Origin: Loxodes magnus
Taxonomy: Eukaryota; Ciliophora; Karyorelictea; Loxodida; Loxodidae
Reading direction: 5' to 3'
Assembly: GCA_946699065.1 (NCBI GenBank)
Contig: CAMPDV010001788.1
Coordinates: 1 to 64,000, forward strand
Length of the DNA stretch: 64,000 nt
Shown here piece after piece: positions 1-15,100 of this stretch. Below the pieces are notes generated by a model. It was not told the DNA's origin. It was given only the letters and a program-made list of their open reading frames with translations, and made no database searches. Numbering within the stretch: position 1 is the stretch's first letter; each line of letters starts with the position of its first letter. Both the position numbers and the translations under genes were made by a program.

Positions 1-1116
1 GTAATACTTCCTAGGTAAAAAAATCTAAGACTCATAAAGTTTTTAATATCTAAAAGGCTAATTCCTATAACCATTTTTATTTTATGCTTTCCTTTCATTA
101 AACAATTTTGCATGCTCATTTCTATCTTTAAGTCATCTTTTTAATTAAAATTAAATTTTATCTCATCTCTCCTTTTCTTTCTTTCTTTCTTTTAACTCCT
201 ATTCTAATCATTAATTAGCATAAAACAAATTAATAAGAAAAAGCATAAAAAATCAATTTACAAAAAGGATTTTTATTATATATCAAAGAATTTAATAAAT
301 TTGTTTGCATATTAAGCAAAGATACATTATGGGATAACGACTAAGGAGTGTTTTACTCGAGTTATTCTCTAAATTAAAAAAAATATCCCATTTTATTTTA
401 TTAAATTCACTCTTTCACAAATGCAAAATAAAATAAAAAGCTTCTTAATTAAGTTATTTAAGAAATCCTTAATGCTTTTTTATATTATTTATACCCTTAT
501 TTTATATATTAAAAATTTAATTTCCTTTAAAAAATTTAAAAGAAATATAGATTTAAGATTAATCCTTAAATTAAAATAATTGTAAATAGAGAATAGATAA
601 ATTAAATCTAAGTAAAATAATAATAATAATCATCTTAAATGAAAGGAGATATAAAATTTATTTAGTAGAGGTATATTATCAATATTTTCAGTTATAAAAT
701 AGACATTTATTTACTAAAATACTTTTAGGACACTTCTTTAGAATTATAAATCAAATTTATATTAATTGTTTATATTAAGCTTAAGCATTTTCCTCTCTCT
801 TTTATTTGTGATTATTATTTTTTTATATTGTCTGATAATTAGAAACTCTAAAAAAATTTAAGTCACTTGCTTAATCTTTAAAAGTTATATCTTTTTTAAA
901 TAAATGACATTCCTTAGAAAGAAAAATTGTATCATAAAATATAAAAAGTTCAGTTTTTTACCCTTATAATTTGCTATATTTTCTATATAATATTTTTTAT
1001 TTTTTTATACTTAAAATTTGATTATTTGCTAACATTTTATTTAAGCGAAATCAGATAGTTAGCTCTATTTTTTATTAATTTGCTATTTAAATTGAAGCGA
1101 TTTAGGTATTATTAAA
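1..1116. other. AT-rich intergenic DNA, no gene recognised
   Basis: No protein motif or RNA was recognised on either strand. The stretch is rich in A/T homopolymers and carries a short CTTT microsatellite near 170-193. It precedes the tRNA-Ala gene. Confidence 0.5.
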
Positions 1117-1189
1117 GGGGATCTAGCTCAAATGGTAGAGCACTCGCTTAGCATGCGAGAGGCATTGGGATCGATACCCAAGTTCTCCA
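1117..1189 (+). tRNA. tRNA-Ala (anticodon AGC)
   Basis: This is a 73-nt cloverleaf. The D arm is GCTC/GAGC, the anticodon stem CTCGC/GCGAG encloses the loop TTAGCAT (anticodon AGC), and the T arm is TTGGG/CCCAA. The acceptor stem pairs well apart from a G-U and one U-U apposition near its base, and the discriminator is A. CCA is not encoded, as is normal for eukaryotes. No intron is seen. Confidence 0.93.
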
Positions 1190-2474
1190 TTTTTATTGCT
1201 TCAAATTTTTTACAAAAATAATAAATCAAGGCAAGATATTCTATAATAATTAGCTAACAAATAAATTAAATGTTTATAAATAAGATATTTTTTAGATAAA
1301 AATAATCAGAAATATATTAAAATTTTTTTTTCGTTTATTTAAACGGATAAATAGATAAAAGATTTATAAAAACTTTTGAAATTTAATTTAAATATTTTTA
1401 TATAGAAAGTTCGTAAAATTTAATATTAAATAGGAAATAAGAAATATTCTTTAATTTTTTTTCTTTAATTAAAAAATTTATTTAGCTGAATTAAAGTTAA
1501 ATTAATAAACTATTGCTTTAAAATCTTTAAAATTATTATTTTTATGAAATTTACTTGGAATTTTTTTAATGTGATTGAGGGAAATTTTCATAAATGATTT
1601 TTATTAAATTTCTTTTGAATTTATTTTAAATTGTATATTATAATTAAAAAAATATATTATACTTATTTCAACTTATAAAAGCATTTTAATTATCTTTAAA
1701 TCAAATATTTAATTATTTAAAGAGAACTTCTTTTATTTTAAAGTTATAAAATATATATAAATTAATAATATTTAAAATTAAAAATTAAACAATTCGAATA
1801 TTTGTAGTAAATAAAAAAGTTATAAGTTTTAATTAAACTTTTAAAATCTTAATTTTAAATAAAAAATAGAAATATACTATTATTTAAATTAATATTATAT
1901 TTTTTATTTTAAGAAATTTAGAGTGAATTTTCATTTAATTTTAATTTTTCTTTGATAATTTAATTAGATTTAATTTTATAAAATAATTTTAAATCTTAAA
2001 TTTTACTAAAAATTTTACATATTTTAGATTAAAAATCTTAAAATATTTTAAAGATTATGAATAAATATATAAAATGAAATGCCTTAACTTATCTTAAGAA
2101 AAATAACAAAACTATTTGAAAATAAAATAATTTAAATATAGTTTATTTTAATAGTTAACTTAAAAAAATTTTAAATATTATGCAAAAAAATCTGTTCAAA
2201 TGTTTTTCAAAGCAATAAAAAGGCAATAAAAGGGTTTATAAGCATAGTCTTAAAAGCATATCTAAAAATATATTTATGAAGTTTGAAAAATATAAACTCT
2301 CTAACTTAATAAACAGAATTAGAAAATAAATTATTTGAATAAATTGATTGAGATAATTTTTGAATGACTATTTAAAAAATACAACAAATATTTTTGTTTA
2401 AAGTATAAAGTTTACAGGATGTAAATAGCAATATAATAGAGTTATTAATATAAATTGTATATGTTAATAATAAG
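1190..2474. other. AT-rich intergenic DNA, no gene recognised
   Basis: The stretch lies between two plus-strand tRNA genes. It is made mostly of A and T runs with very little G or C, and I see no coding signal or structured RNA in it. Confidence 0.5.
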
Positions 2475-2547
2475 GCGGTTTTAGCGCAGTCGGTAGCGCG
2501 TCAGTCTCATAATCTGAAGGTCGTGAGTTCGATCCTCACAAACCGCA
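2475..2547 (+). tRNA. tRNA-Met (anticodon CAT), probably elongator
   Basis: This is a 73-nt cloverleaf. The acceptor GCGGTTT pairs with AAACCGC. The D arm is GCGC/GCGC, the anticodon stem TCAGT is closed by a partly paired ATCTGA side around loop CTCATAA (anticodon CAT), and the T arm is GTGAG/CTCAC with TTCGATC. The T loop begins TTCG and the first acceptor pair is G-C rather than the A-U typical of eukaryotic initiators, so the elongator form is favoured. CCA is not encoded. Confidence 0.9.
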
Positions 2548-3879
2548 TTATAATTTTTTTATTTATTTTAGAAATAATAAGATAAACTTTTTTAATTGAA
2601 AGATGAAAATATAAAATAATTTTTTTATAAGATATTTAAAAAATTATTAATATAAAATCTATATTTTGCTTAAATCTAAAAAGATTTCGTGAATTGCATT
2701 TCTAAATTTCACCATCATATCTTGTTGGCTTCTTTTTATTTTTTATATTAATAATTTCATAAAATTGCTGTAAGATTTATAATTTTTTGTGTTTTTTCAA
2801 TTTTCTTCAATTCATCTTTTTTAATAAATTTGCATGAAAAAATTTTGTTTTCTTTTTACTAGAACTTTTATATTAATTTAAATTATTTTTAAAGTTTATA
2901 AAACTTTAACATATTTTTTTTAAAGAATTTTTCCATTTATTTTTTATTTATTTTCTTGATAATATTTTATTTTTAATTTTATGCTATTTTAATGAAAAAT
3001 TTAATTAATTTATTTCTTTATTATTTTAAAAAATTTTTAATTAATTTATCTTTAATAATAATATATTGCTTCTGATTTTAATTTTTTTATAATTAATATT
3101 TTTATTTATTAATATCAATCTTTAATGCTATTTAAGATTAAAAACTTTTTATTATTTTGTTAGATTTCATAATATTACTAATATAAGCTTAAATTTATAT
3201 CATATTATTTAAAAATGTTTATCTTTTATTTTATGATGATTTGTCTTTTAAGATGTATAAAATTAGAAACTTTAATTTTAAATATATTTAATTTTTTAAA
3301 AGCAAATCTTCATTGCCTGACAGAATTTTAGGCTATATAAATCAATAAACTAAGTTTACGCTAACAAGCCTCATCTAATTACAATACTATTTTTAATTTT
3401 AATTTAATAAGCCAAATTTAATAATTTTTAGCTTGAGATAATTAGTCAAATAGTCAAGCATGCAACATATCTAAAGACTTAAGTTTATCCACTATAGTAA
3501 TTCAAACAAACTGCTATATAGATACTTTTATTTTTGGTTATAAATTTCTATAAAATTACTTTCTTCATTAATAATATCTTTATAAACAATTATTTATTTA
3601 CTTTAGCCCTTTTTATTAATTATCTCATAGGAATTTGATGAACATAAACATGAAATTTTAAATTTAAAGAATAGAGATTAAATAAATACTTAGATATTTA
3701 AAATTTTTAAAATAATCTATAATAACTTAACTATCTTAATTATTAAATTTAAGTAGTTATTTTTAAGAATTTTATTAAAAAATTAAAATTTAATTATAAT
3801 CCTATTTAATAATAAAATATCTATATTTAAATAAATCTATTTTTATTTTTAATTGTTATAAATCTTTTTATTTATCAAT
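2548..3879. other. AT-rich intergenic DNA, no gene recognised
   Basis: This is homopolymer-rich A/T DNA between tRNA-Met and the 3' end of the minus-strand kinase gene. The kinase frame stays nominally open past its proposed stop at 3880, but protein-like composition is lost there. Confidence 0.45.
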
Positions 3880-5159
3880 TCAAAAAGCTGGAGTACTTGA
3901 TAATAAGCTTTAGCCTCCCGAATTTTACTCTCCAGGCATCTAAATATTCGAGGATTGATTATTTGATAATTAAAGTTAACTGCAATTATAATTAAATTAT
4001 TGCTCTTCTTAACCTTTAATTTCAATTTATTATTAGATTCCCTCTTATAACTTATCAATAATTTCCTCAATACTTATTCTCCAATTTGGCTATTATAACC
4101 AACATCTAGAAATAATATCAGAAAATTATTATGGACAATCCTAAGGAATTTATTCTCTTTCTCCTTATAAAATTTATTTTATTATTTAATTATCTGATTT
4201 TTAATTCCAAGGAACTTTTCTAGAAGCTATCTCTCAGAATATCGTTCCTAGTGAGAATATATCTGACTATTTGCTATATCTTGGCTTTTTCTCAAATATC
4301 TCAGGAGCCATTCAATTTAATGTTCCTACTTATCTTTTATCACTTAAAGATTTAGATTCTCTCTTAACACGTGATAGACCAAAGTCGCAAATCATAGCTC
4401 TGTTTCATTTGTTCATAATAATATTTTAGCTCTTTAAATCTCTATGGAGGATATTTTTACTATGAATATATTAAATACCTAAAGCAATATCATAAGAAAT
4501 TTAATATCTTGCTTCTCAAGTAATCTATTCGTTACTTTGTAAAAAGTCATATAGAGAACATTATCCCAGCTTAATTATCAATGAGAAAGGAGTAAGGCAA
4601 ATCCCATAAAGCTTTACTACATTTTTATGATTTAATTCATACATTATTTGCATTTCTTATAGAAATTCTTCTTTTGCTTCTTAACTTAAATTTATCCTGT
4701 CAATTATTTTATTGCTACCTCTTTTTGATTCCATTCTCCTTTGAATACAGTTCCAAATGCTCCAGATCCTAATTTCTCTTTTTAAGTAAAACTTTGACAA
4801 TCTAATATTTTAACGTTTTTAGGATTAGATTTTATTTGATATGAGCTGCTTTATTAATTTTAAGCAATTGGTTAAGGGAAAGACATGAACTATTAATGGC
4901 TTATTTAATTTTATCTCTACTCATAATTTTATTTACAATTTGCACAGCAATAAAAGCGTCATTTGTCTTTAATGACTTCACAGTTTCCTTCCCAATTTTG
5001 TGGCTAAGATTCGTTATATTCTCTACATTTATAAAACCCTTTTGTGGGCATACCACAAAATATTCCTATATTTGATTTGAATTACTGTACTTCTTTTTCT
5101 AAAGGAACTAAGGACTTAAAGATCTTTATTAATTAACTAGTATATTTTATTTTATAATA
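3880..5159 (-). CDS. TKL/RAF-like protein kinase
   Basis: A complete serine/threonine-type kinase domain of the tyrosine-kinase-like class is readable with TAA/TAG=Gln and TGA=Trp. In order it shows the glycine loop GSGAFG, the VAIK lysine, ELNHKNVVKLYG, the catalytic HRDLKSQN, DFGLSR, WMAPE, SDIFSLGTIFWEIAS and a C-lobe ending in RCWLQQ.NWRIS. A cysteine-rich stretch of about 60 residues (FCGMP, KCREY, YCCANCKQ) lies before the kinase domain, and a Gln/Asn-rich tail ends at TGA 3880-3882. One frame break falls in an A4 run in the N-lobe (CAAAAGAAG); one more A restores it. No in-frame ATG was found upstream of 5033, so the 5' end is uncertain. A decayed relative lies at 17.2 kb. The substrate is unknown. 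Confidence 0.85.
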
Positions 5160-8100
5160 TAAGTAATTTTCTCTTATATAATAAAAGTTTTCTCATAGCT
5201 TTTGATTTAATTATTTATTTTATAATTTTAATAGCCTCTTCTATATTATTAAATAATAATAATTTTACATTATAATAGATAAAATAGTAATTATTAAGTA
5301 AATTTTATCTTTTTTTATTTAAATATTAATCAAATATATTTTTAATATTGATACCTAGTTTAATTTTTCTTCTTTAAGAAATAATTAATATCCATGAGCT
5401 ATTCATAAGTTTATTTTTGTATTAGTTAGATAAAAAATATTTTCTAAAACACTCTTTAGAAATAAAAATAATTGCCCTTTTATTTTAGCTTACATTTTAG
5501 AATATATTAATTTCTATATAATAATTTATATGAGTAATTTAAACTTTTATATTTCATAATTAGTATTATAATTAAGTGTATTTAATAATTATTTAAAGTT
5601 AAATTATAAGAAAATTATATCAATTTATCCTAATAGATAAAATAATAGTAAATTAGGCATAAATCAATATATATCATCCACTCTCCAACCTGCTTTATTA
5701 AAATTATATTCTAATTATAATTTAATAAAAATAAAGTTAAAATTTATTTATTTATAACTTTACATTTATATTATAAATTATTCTATATTAAAAATTAAAA
5801 ATAACCCTTAAAATAAGTCTCTGATGATTTTTAATATGATTTAAAGTATTTAATTAATAGTAATTCGATTTACAATATAATTTTTCTTCTGTATGTTTCA
5901 CAATAAAGATGTATTATATATTTAAAATTATATGTTTCCTTTTCCTTCGCAATCAAATAATCATCAAGAGTTTTACTAATTTCCCTTGCAAGGTAGTTGA
6001 TTACTATTAATAATATTTAATTTACTTTTTTCAATAATCACTTATGATTTTCTGAATCATAAAAGAAAGATTCTTTTGTGGTGGATTGATGTTAAGTTTA
6101 TTATATAATTAGTTAATATTAGCTATGATGATATTAGTATTTTATAATTTGTTGATTATATTTGACAGAAATATTTACAACTCTATTGTTTAGCTACTTA
6201 TTAAAATACTTTTAATATAAAATCTTTTAGTTTACTAAGAGTTTATAAAGGAATTTTATTTAAATTCTCATATTTACTCTTATTTACCCTGTAGAAGTTT
6301 ATCTTACTATTTTACTAAATAATAGACTATTAAAAACGATTGTAAGCTACACTATTTAAATAAGCTACTAAACTTATAAGCAGTATTTCTATTTATACCT
6401 ATAATTAAATAAATACTAGAAGAAAAATAATAAAAAACTAATAACTAACAATTTAATTTGTAGTAATCTTAATTAAAACTAGCTTAAATAAACTTATATA
6501 TTATTTATAATAAAATTATATAATCCCATTATTAATTACATCAAAAAGGGAATTTCTTAAATATAGAATAAATATACGATTTAGTATATCTATATTTATA
6601 TAATTATCATATAATATAATAAATTATATTACACTTTATCTTTATTTATTCTAAAGATTTAGTGAAGTCTCTTATCTTAAATATTTGAAAAATTTAATAT
6701 TACTAAACAAAAAGCTAAAATAAAATATTTTAAGTTTGATATAAAAAGCGAAGCCTTACTCGCTTTATAATAAGAATATATTGTACTAAATACTTTTAGA
6801 ATTTTTAGATTGATTATTTAAGTAAAAGTTTATTTATTCCCTAATTATTTGCAAACATTTGTAAATATTTCTTAAAAAATTGTGCTACTATTTTATATAA
6901 TAACTTTCTTTCATAGAGACCTTTGCTGAATATAAAGGTAAAATTAATATTTTACAAATACTAAATATATTTAAAATCTAAAGTTATTAATAAATTTATT
7001 AGCTATATTTAAATTAATATTTTCCATTTATTTGTATTCTCTACTTATATACCTTTATTGGTTTCTTCCTATATTTGTTGATTTATAATGAATGCTTAAT
7101 ATAAGCATAAGAAATATTTTCTTCAGTGTATATAATTACAACTATTGCATTAATTTCTTCATAAACATACTAAACTTTATTATTGATCTCTCTCTTTTAT
7201 TGAAATATATATCTAAGCTATTAAAAATTTAGTATATTAAGAATAAAATTTAGATATTTGGCTTTTAGTGAATTTAGCTAAAATAGTAATATAGATCTTT
7301 TTTATATACAATTATTAACCAAACAAAAAGTATAAAGCGCAGAGTTTAATTTAAATCCTTTTAATTAAATAATAGTTTACCCTTTAAAAATTCAATGTAA
7401 GGATCTGTTTCATGGCAAATAATTAAAAACTAATTTAATATGTAAATTGTTTAAAGCATAGGATTTATCTAAAATGTTAAGTACATAAATAAATATTAAA
7501 ATATAAAGATAAACTATAAGAGTTTATATCTATAAGCAAATTAAAATACTCTCTAGTTTGATAACTTATATTAATTCTGCACTTAATTACCAAATTATAT
7601 CAAATAAAATAACTAATTAGAAATAAATTATTGACTAGACAAAAGTATAAATCAAAGATACTACAGCTCACTCATTGTTAATAGAAACTTAAGAGCAAGA
7701 AAATGAAATGAAGTGTATATTAATAATTTGAAACAAATAGGATGAATAAAAATAGTAGAACTCAACATAAATGATTTATTAAAGAAGATATATTAATAAA
7801 ATTATTTTGATATAGTCTATCTATTTAGAAAAGGTTATATTAATACCTTTTTTATCTAAAATTTAAATCTTCATAATACTTTTAAACAAATATCTTAATC
7901 ACTTAAGTGTCTTAACTAAAATAATAACTTTTATAAAATTTTAAATATCTTTCCTAAATAGTCTATTTGATTTAAATAATTTCTAAGAGATATAAATAAA
8001 GTTATAAACAATTACTAATAATTTGCTGCTAGATAGACATAATTTAGCTTTAAGAAGAATAATAATAGTTAGTTGCTTAAAGAATAGAAATAAATTGTTA

Positions 8101-11100
8101 TAATTGGAAATTATTTTAAGTGTGCATATATAAAACTAATTAAAATAATTAAAAGCTAATAAAACTTTTATCTACTTGCTTCTCTTTATTTATCATATTA
8201 AATATCCCTTTTCTTTTAAAAGTTTTAATAACATTTTGCTATTATTAGTATATCTAAAATCACATTCATAATTAAGGCTAAGTAATAATACTACTAATAG
8301 AAATAATTTTGTATTAGATTAAAAATAAATTATGCAATATATTTGTTTATAATTATAATGAAAGTCTCAATTTAAATACTAAACTAAATTAGCTATACCA
8401 TATAAATTAATTTAACTTTAGCTAGTTAAATATTTTTATAAAAGACTAAATAGAAATAATAAGCATTCTAGTAAAAATACCCATTTAATTATAAAGAATT
8501 GCATGATTAAATACTACTAAAACAATTATTAGCCCTTATCTTTTGATTTATTCTATTACTTCATAAATATAAAAATTATTTATTTTTAAAAAGGGTAACT
8601 AAGCTTATATATTTAAGAAGCTTGTTTTCATTGCAAAGGCCTTATGAAAATATTTCTTAATATTATCAGGTTATTTAGTTTATTTGAAACTAGGTAAAAT
8701 AATAGATGGTAGTATTAATTTGATTCTATATAATAAACTAATGATAGTTTAAAGTTTATATTTATTGTATTTTTTCTTCTTTAATATATATAGTAGCAAT
8801 TTAATTGATCTAGTAATAAGGAACAATAAGTTATGATATGGCTATTTAAGTTGATAAGTATATAATGAAAAGTAGATAAATAATCTTATAATATTGGTTT
8901 ATATGGTAATTTTATAGTTAAAGTTTGATTATATTTAGCATGTATAAATAAATTTAGTTTATCTCATATTTAGATAGATATTCTAGGTTTTAGAATTTAA
9001 ATAGGTTTGGTTTAAATATAGTAAGGTTTTAATTTAAGTTAAGAAAGCATTTTAGTAAATAAAGGTAGAATATATAATTAACTAAGAGGTTATTATTTGA
9101 TAAGGTTTATTACTATTAATATATTAAAGCAAACAGCTTCTACTATCTATTTATTAATAAATACTTTATAAATAAGCAGATGATATAGCTAATTCAATTA
9201 TTTGTTATAAGTACCACAGCTATAGATATAATAAAAGCTATTGCCTTTCTTTTTTACAATAAATAAACAAGCTACAGCTACTTGATTTTAGCTTATAGAT
9301 GATTATGAAAGCCTATTAAAAAAATAATAATTTGAAGGCTTAAAAAGAGTGAATTAGTTTAAAGTTTATTGATTATAATAAGTATAGCTGGTATTTTAAA
9401 AGATACTATTACTTTTGTTTACTAGTTTGCTTCATTTAAACCAACTATTATATTCTTTATTTTATACTATTGATAGAGAAATAATCATTAGTTTAAATTA
9501 AAATTTGGGGCAATCCTTTAAGTTTTAAATAGATAAAGGAACCCTAAAAAGAATCTAGATTCAAACAAGTTGAATTAAATTAGATATTGCAAAGGATTTT
9601 TAAGTTCTAACACTTAGATTGGTTGTATTATAAGAACATGATTAGTAGTAACTAATAAAAAGAACTAAGAAATATAATAAAGTTAAAGATAAAATAATAG
9701 TTCTATAATAAATGTAAATGCATATATATAAATAATTAGTTAAACATCTAATTCTATTAACTTACTATATTTCATATTATATTTCTATTATTATTCAAAT
9801 ATTCCTACCATTGTAATCATCAAGATAAATATGTATCAAACTATATTATAATTAAAATATATCAATAGTTCATAAGTAAATTTACCTATTATTCAAATTA
9901 CCTTAGAGATCAACTATTAATATCAGACAAATAGTATAACCTTATATTAGATAAACCATACTAACTTATTCAAGGTAAACAGATGCTAAATCAGATTATT
10001 TATAAACTGAACGTAATTATTAATATAGTAAAGCTTTGTTTTATCTTTAGTATATTACTAATAATAGGCTAAAAGAACCTTTAATATTAGGGATATATTT
10101 AATTTAATTCTTTATATTTTAGTAAATTGCTTATATAAATTTAGAAGTTCCTTTATTAATTATTGCTCTTAATGATTATTAGTTAATTTTATTATTTCAT
10201 TTATTAATTAGAATAGATAATAGAACATATTAATTATTTAGAAATCTCTAATAATATCTGTTGAAGTATAAAATATTTATTGTTCCTTATTTATTTTTAT
10301 TGTTCTACCAAATTTATAAAATAATAAATTAATACCAGAGTATTTATACTAGGATATTAGTAATATTATGCAGTTTTTAGCATCTTAATTATTAAGCCTT
10401 AATTAACTTTAACTAGCTTTTATAAATTTATAATTGAGAAAAATTTAATTAGAAAGCAACTAGAATAGTACACAGTTTATATATCATTATTGATGTATTC
10501 TTTATCTCTTTAATAATAATATTTTTATTTATAGTTTCATTGCTTTTTTATTTATATCTAAGAAACTAACACTTAAAAATAAAAATTTAAATGTATTTAT
10601 AATTTAAAGCTAGCAACTAAAACGATTCACTAAGAAGTAAAGATACTAGCTTTACAATACTTTCTCTCACTCTTTTCTTCTTTCATTAAATAAAAATGTA
10701 TTAAGAATGTCCCTACAATAAGTATGATAGCATAGTCTTCCTAAAATTGCTTTATTATCATTTCTTCTTCTACATTTAGTATATTCATCTGTTCTAATTA
10801 TTTTTATAAATACAGATTTAAAGGTTAAAATTAATTATCTTAAGTTAATTTACTAAAATTTTAGCTAAAAGGAATAAATTTATAGAGGATATAAGCAAAA
10901 AGTATTAATAAGAACAAAAGTTAATTAAAGAAAAAGATTTAGTAAGGAAATAAAATATATTGGTTACAATTGATCAGTAGTAAAAGATAATCTAAAGCTA
11001 TTATTTAATTAAGCTGTAAACATTTAATTATTTATCTTTATAAGTAAAATTTTCTAATTACTTAGATATATTTAAATTAGCAGCAATAGTGTTTAGTATA

Positions 11101-12129
11101 TTGAAGATATAAGAAACTAAAATAATTTTTAATTTTAAGCAAAATAAAAGTTTATCATTGATATTAATAAAGCAAACTAGCATATAACTAACTCATTGGA
11201 ACTTTATCCCTTATATCTAGTTTATTTATATAGCTTTAGAATATAAGCTTATTTAACTAATTAGAATAATTATTATACTCTTCTTAGATTTGTATGTTTA
11301 AGTTGAATCTCTCTTATGATTTAACTAAATTATAGATATAATTTTATATTAATTAGCTTTATTTTAGATATTAAAAAGCAGGATTTCTAACTTTTCAGGC
11401 TTTAGAAAATCCTAATAAATCTTTAAAAATATTGAAAGCTATAAGGTAATCAATTTACCTTAAGAATAGGTTATTTCATGCTAAATTGATTAAGATAATT
11501 AAAATACTTAATTGAGTATACTGAATTAAATTGGTTATTATTAGAATATATCTCAAATAATAAAGATAGTGCTTACACTATTTTTAAATAAAATATTAGC
11601 TATCTAAATATTTCTTAGTTATATTAAAGGATTTTAAGAACTTAAAAGAAACTATTAAGATTTATGAATCTTAGATATTAATTAAATAGCTAAGCACTTT
11701 GATAGCTAATCAAATAAAGTCTATTACAATTTTTATTTTACAGCTATAAAATCTTTATTTGTCTGATTTATAAGAATATTCTTCAAAAATATTTTAGTTA
11801 AATAAATCAATGTTCTTAGTTAATTTCATGTTGAAATAACTTAATAATTTAATTAAATTGAAGTAGCTTAAGAAAATCAAGTGATATAAATATAAATTTG
11901 CTTTAATTATTAATAAATCATTTCAGCTAAAAGCTGACTAGAATGTATTCATAAGCATAATTGTATAAGCATTAAGTATTTTCTTATTAATTATTATGCT
12001 TGTATAGTTCTCATTTATAGCTATTTAATTTATAAAATTATGCTTTATTTTAAATTATATCTTCAGCTTTAGCTTTAAGAAGTTATCGTTAACTATAATT
12101 AAATTATTTATTTTTTTAAGCAGCCAAAA
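5160..12129. other. 7-kb region without a recognised gene
   Basis: No domain, RNA or repeat was recognised on either strand. Composition differs from the flanking intergenic DNA: long A/T runs are rarer, while TA steps and the words TAG, CTA and AGCT are frequent. Similar blocks recur elsewhere in the window. A G/T-leaning stretch near 8.7-9.1 kb is followed by a C/A-leaning stretch near 9.7-10.0 kb. Frames are open under this code, but openness is uninformative. Confidence 0.4.
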
Positions 12130-15100
12130 ATGCATATCCTTATTATTTGTCTCTTGCTTTCACTTGCTTTCACTTTCTTAAGCTTAATGAAGATAATTCC
12201 CAGAGAGTTCTACTCCTCCGACAAAACGCTATTTATTTTACGGAGTATATAATTAGAAGCAAAACTTCGCTTTAATTTCTATGGGAAAGGGAGATAAAGA
12301 CGTAATTTTCAATGATGTTTGATGGCTTGATTTAGCATAAAATTATTGATATTTAATACCAGTATCAAGTTAAGTAAATCCTGAAGCTAGATTCTCAGGC
12401 ACTTCTTAATGAGTAGAAAATTAAGAAATTATGATTATATTTGGAGGATAATCAGCATATGGCATTCATAACGATTTATGATACTTCTCTATTCAAAATT
12501 ATGAATGAAAAAAAATTATTACTTAAGGTAAAAAGCCACTTCCAAGAACAGGACATACTTTAGATCTAGTATAGCAGGAAGATGGAAGCTACCTTCTATA
12601 TATCTTTGGAGGAAGCATATATGATGGATAAGCAAATGACGTTTGAGTTTATAATTCTTAACTTAATAAGTGAACAGAATTGAATACAACAGAAGATTCT
12701 CCTCCTGAATAAAATAAAGCTCAAATTTTTTACGATGATAACGAACTGATTGTCGTAGGCTCGGGAGCAGTAAAAGATGAAAACATGTATATCTTAAATT
12801 TAGCAAGCTTAGTTTGAAGAAAAATGGATTAAAATAATTCATCTTAATCATAATACTTTGCTTCGAGTTGCTTAGATAAAAAGAATAAAAGGATATACAG
12901 AGTTTCAGAATTATCTGATAATTTATTAGATAATGTTGGAGAATTGTTAGAACTTGACTACTCAAATCACGACAATTTTATCTGAAAGCTATTAGATGTT
13001 TAAAATTGAGATTATTTCAAAAGAGATTCCTTTTACACAGCATGTAGTGATGAAAAAATTTGGATGATAGGAGGCAGATCTTAGACGGGTATTAAAAATG
13101 ATGTGATTTGTTTAGACTTGTAAAAACCAAAATTAGAGTGAGAAATAATCTAGGATAGTATCGATTTTCCCGAACCTGTGCACTATCACACAATGAATGT
13201 AATCTCTGGAAGTGTATATGTCTTTGGAGGTATAAACTCAGAATAATAGTTACTTAACAGTATTTGGAAGCTAGACTTAGAAAATTGGATGTGGTAGTAA
13301 GTTCAGGTATTTGGATCCTTGCCGCAGGAAAGATTCGGGCATATTGCTGCTCAGAATGGAAATTTTTTGACAATATGGGGGGTTAAGGAAATTCAGAAAT
13401 GTTAAATGATATGTACAAGTTCAATACAATTAGTAGAACGTGAAAATAAGTCTCTCAAAAAAGTCCTCCAACTCCAAGAAAATTTGCCTGTGGTACAATG
13501 GTTGGAAAACATTTCTACATGTTTGGTGGATAAACCAACTAACTATGATAGTTAGACTTAGGATCCAGTGTATGACTACTTCTCAACAAAGATAAATATT
13601 ATCCTAGAAAACTTATACACTGTAACCTTTATGAATATGAAAACGTTCTATACATTTCACTAGGCACAAATTTACAGGATTCCGATAATCCATATATTTA
13701 TTCTTACGATCTTTAAACATTTCAATTTCGAGAAGATTGAGTAGTATTAGAGAATCGAGGAATAACTGCATTTAGTGCAGTTGATAATTTTATGGCCATT
13801 TACGGAGGACTGAGCTGAGGATTATTTCCCTATAATGATATGATACTAATAGATTTAGAATAAAAAAAGGATACTAAAGCTATCGAAGCTAGTGATTAAA
13901 TGAATTAAGTATGGGGTCATACCATGATTTATTATAAGAGAATGCTAATGTACTTTGGTGGAGTTTTTATCTAAGGAGGTTTCAGTGTAACCAAAAAGTC
14001 CATAAACTAATTTTGAATTTACGATATTCCTCGACACTGCAGTCCTAACTTAACTTTATGTGGATGGCCTTGTAGCTATGGAACTTATGAAGATGAAAAC
14101 GGAGAATGTTAACTTTGTCCTCGTGGTACTTATACGAAATAAAGTAATAAATGCAACAAATGTCCTAAAGGTATGGAGTAGCCTATTCTAGGAGCTTCTT
14201 CTGAAAGATAGTGCTTACCTTGTGCAAAGGGATTCTATAATGATAAAGAAGGAGCTGATCTTTGTTTGGAATGTCCAAACTATTTAGAATGTCCTGTTGG
14301 ATCCACTCTTCCTATAAGATAATAGAAATAAAAAGAGGAATAGTCAAAATAGCCTTAAAATTTTTAAGACAATGCTGAGGAAGTTTAGCATTACAGTTAG
14401 TATATTATAGTAGGACTTTTCCTAATAATTGGCTTTCTTATTCTTTTATTTTTAATCAAGAAAGAGTCTCGAAAAAAAATAAAAGTGCTAGACATGTATG
14501 ATAAAAGTCACAACTATGTTCTTGGGTAGTTTATGAAACTAAAAAAAACTTCTATAGGCGGACTCTTTTCATCTATCTTTGGTGTGTTAACAATTGCATT
14601 TGTATTAAATAACTTAATAAGTTTTACCCTTGATAATATTGTAGAAAGTAAAGCTCTCATTCCCTATCTTATTTTAAAAGAAAGTTACCCTACTATTAAG
14701 CCAAATCTATAATTTATAGTAAAATTCGAATCTTATAGCGGATAATGCTAAATTAAAAAACTATAAGAATACTCAGAATGCCATAAAGACATCAGTTTCG
14801 AGTGAAGTGGAATAACATCAGTGATGATATGGAAGGGACTTAGTTTCAATGCTAAATGGTGAATGGAAACTGCTATGTAAAAAAAACATGCAAGAAGTGT
14901 AAAATAAATGGACCTTCTTACATCTTATTCAGCCTAAAGGAAGATAAATCTTTTGCTTCATCTATTTAGTTTAATGTTACTACAACTTCCTCTATTCCTG
15001 GAGAAGTTTCAAGCATAAATATTACGATTAATCCTGATAAAGAAATGGTATTCAGAGGACCAAAACCAACCATACTTTAAGTTCTAACAATATCTTCTGC

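Noticed and set aside
12663-12965. 100-residue minus-strand ORF
   Set aside because: It lies antisense to the kelch domain of the 12.1-15.9 kb gene, which has clear kelch blades in the plus frame. It is open only by chance in low-GC DNA.
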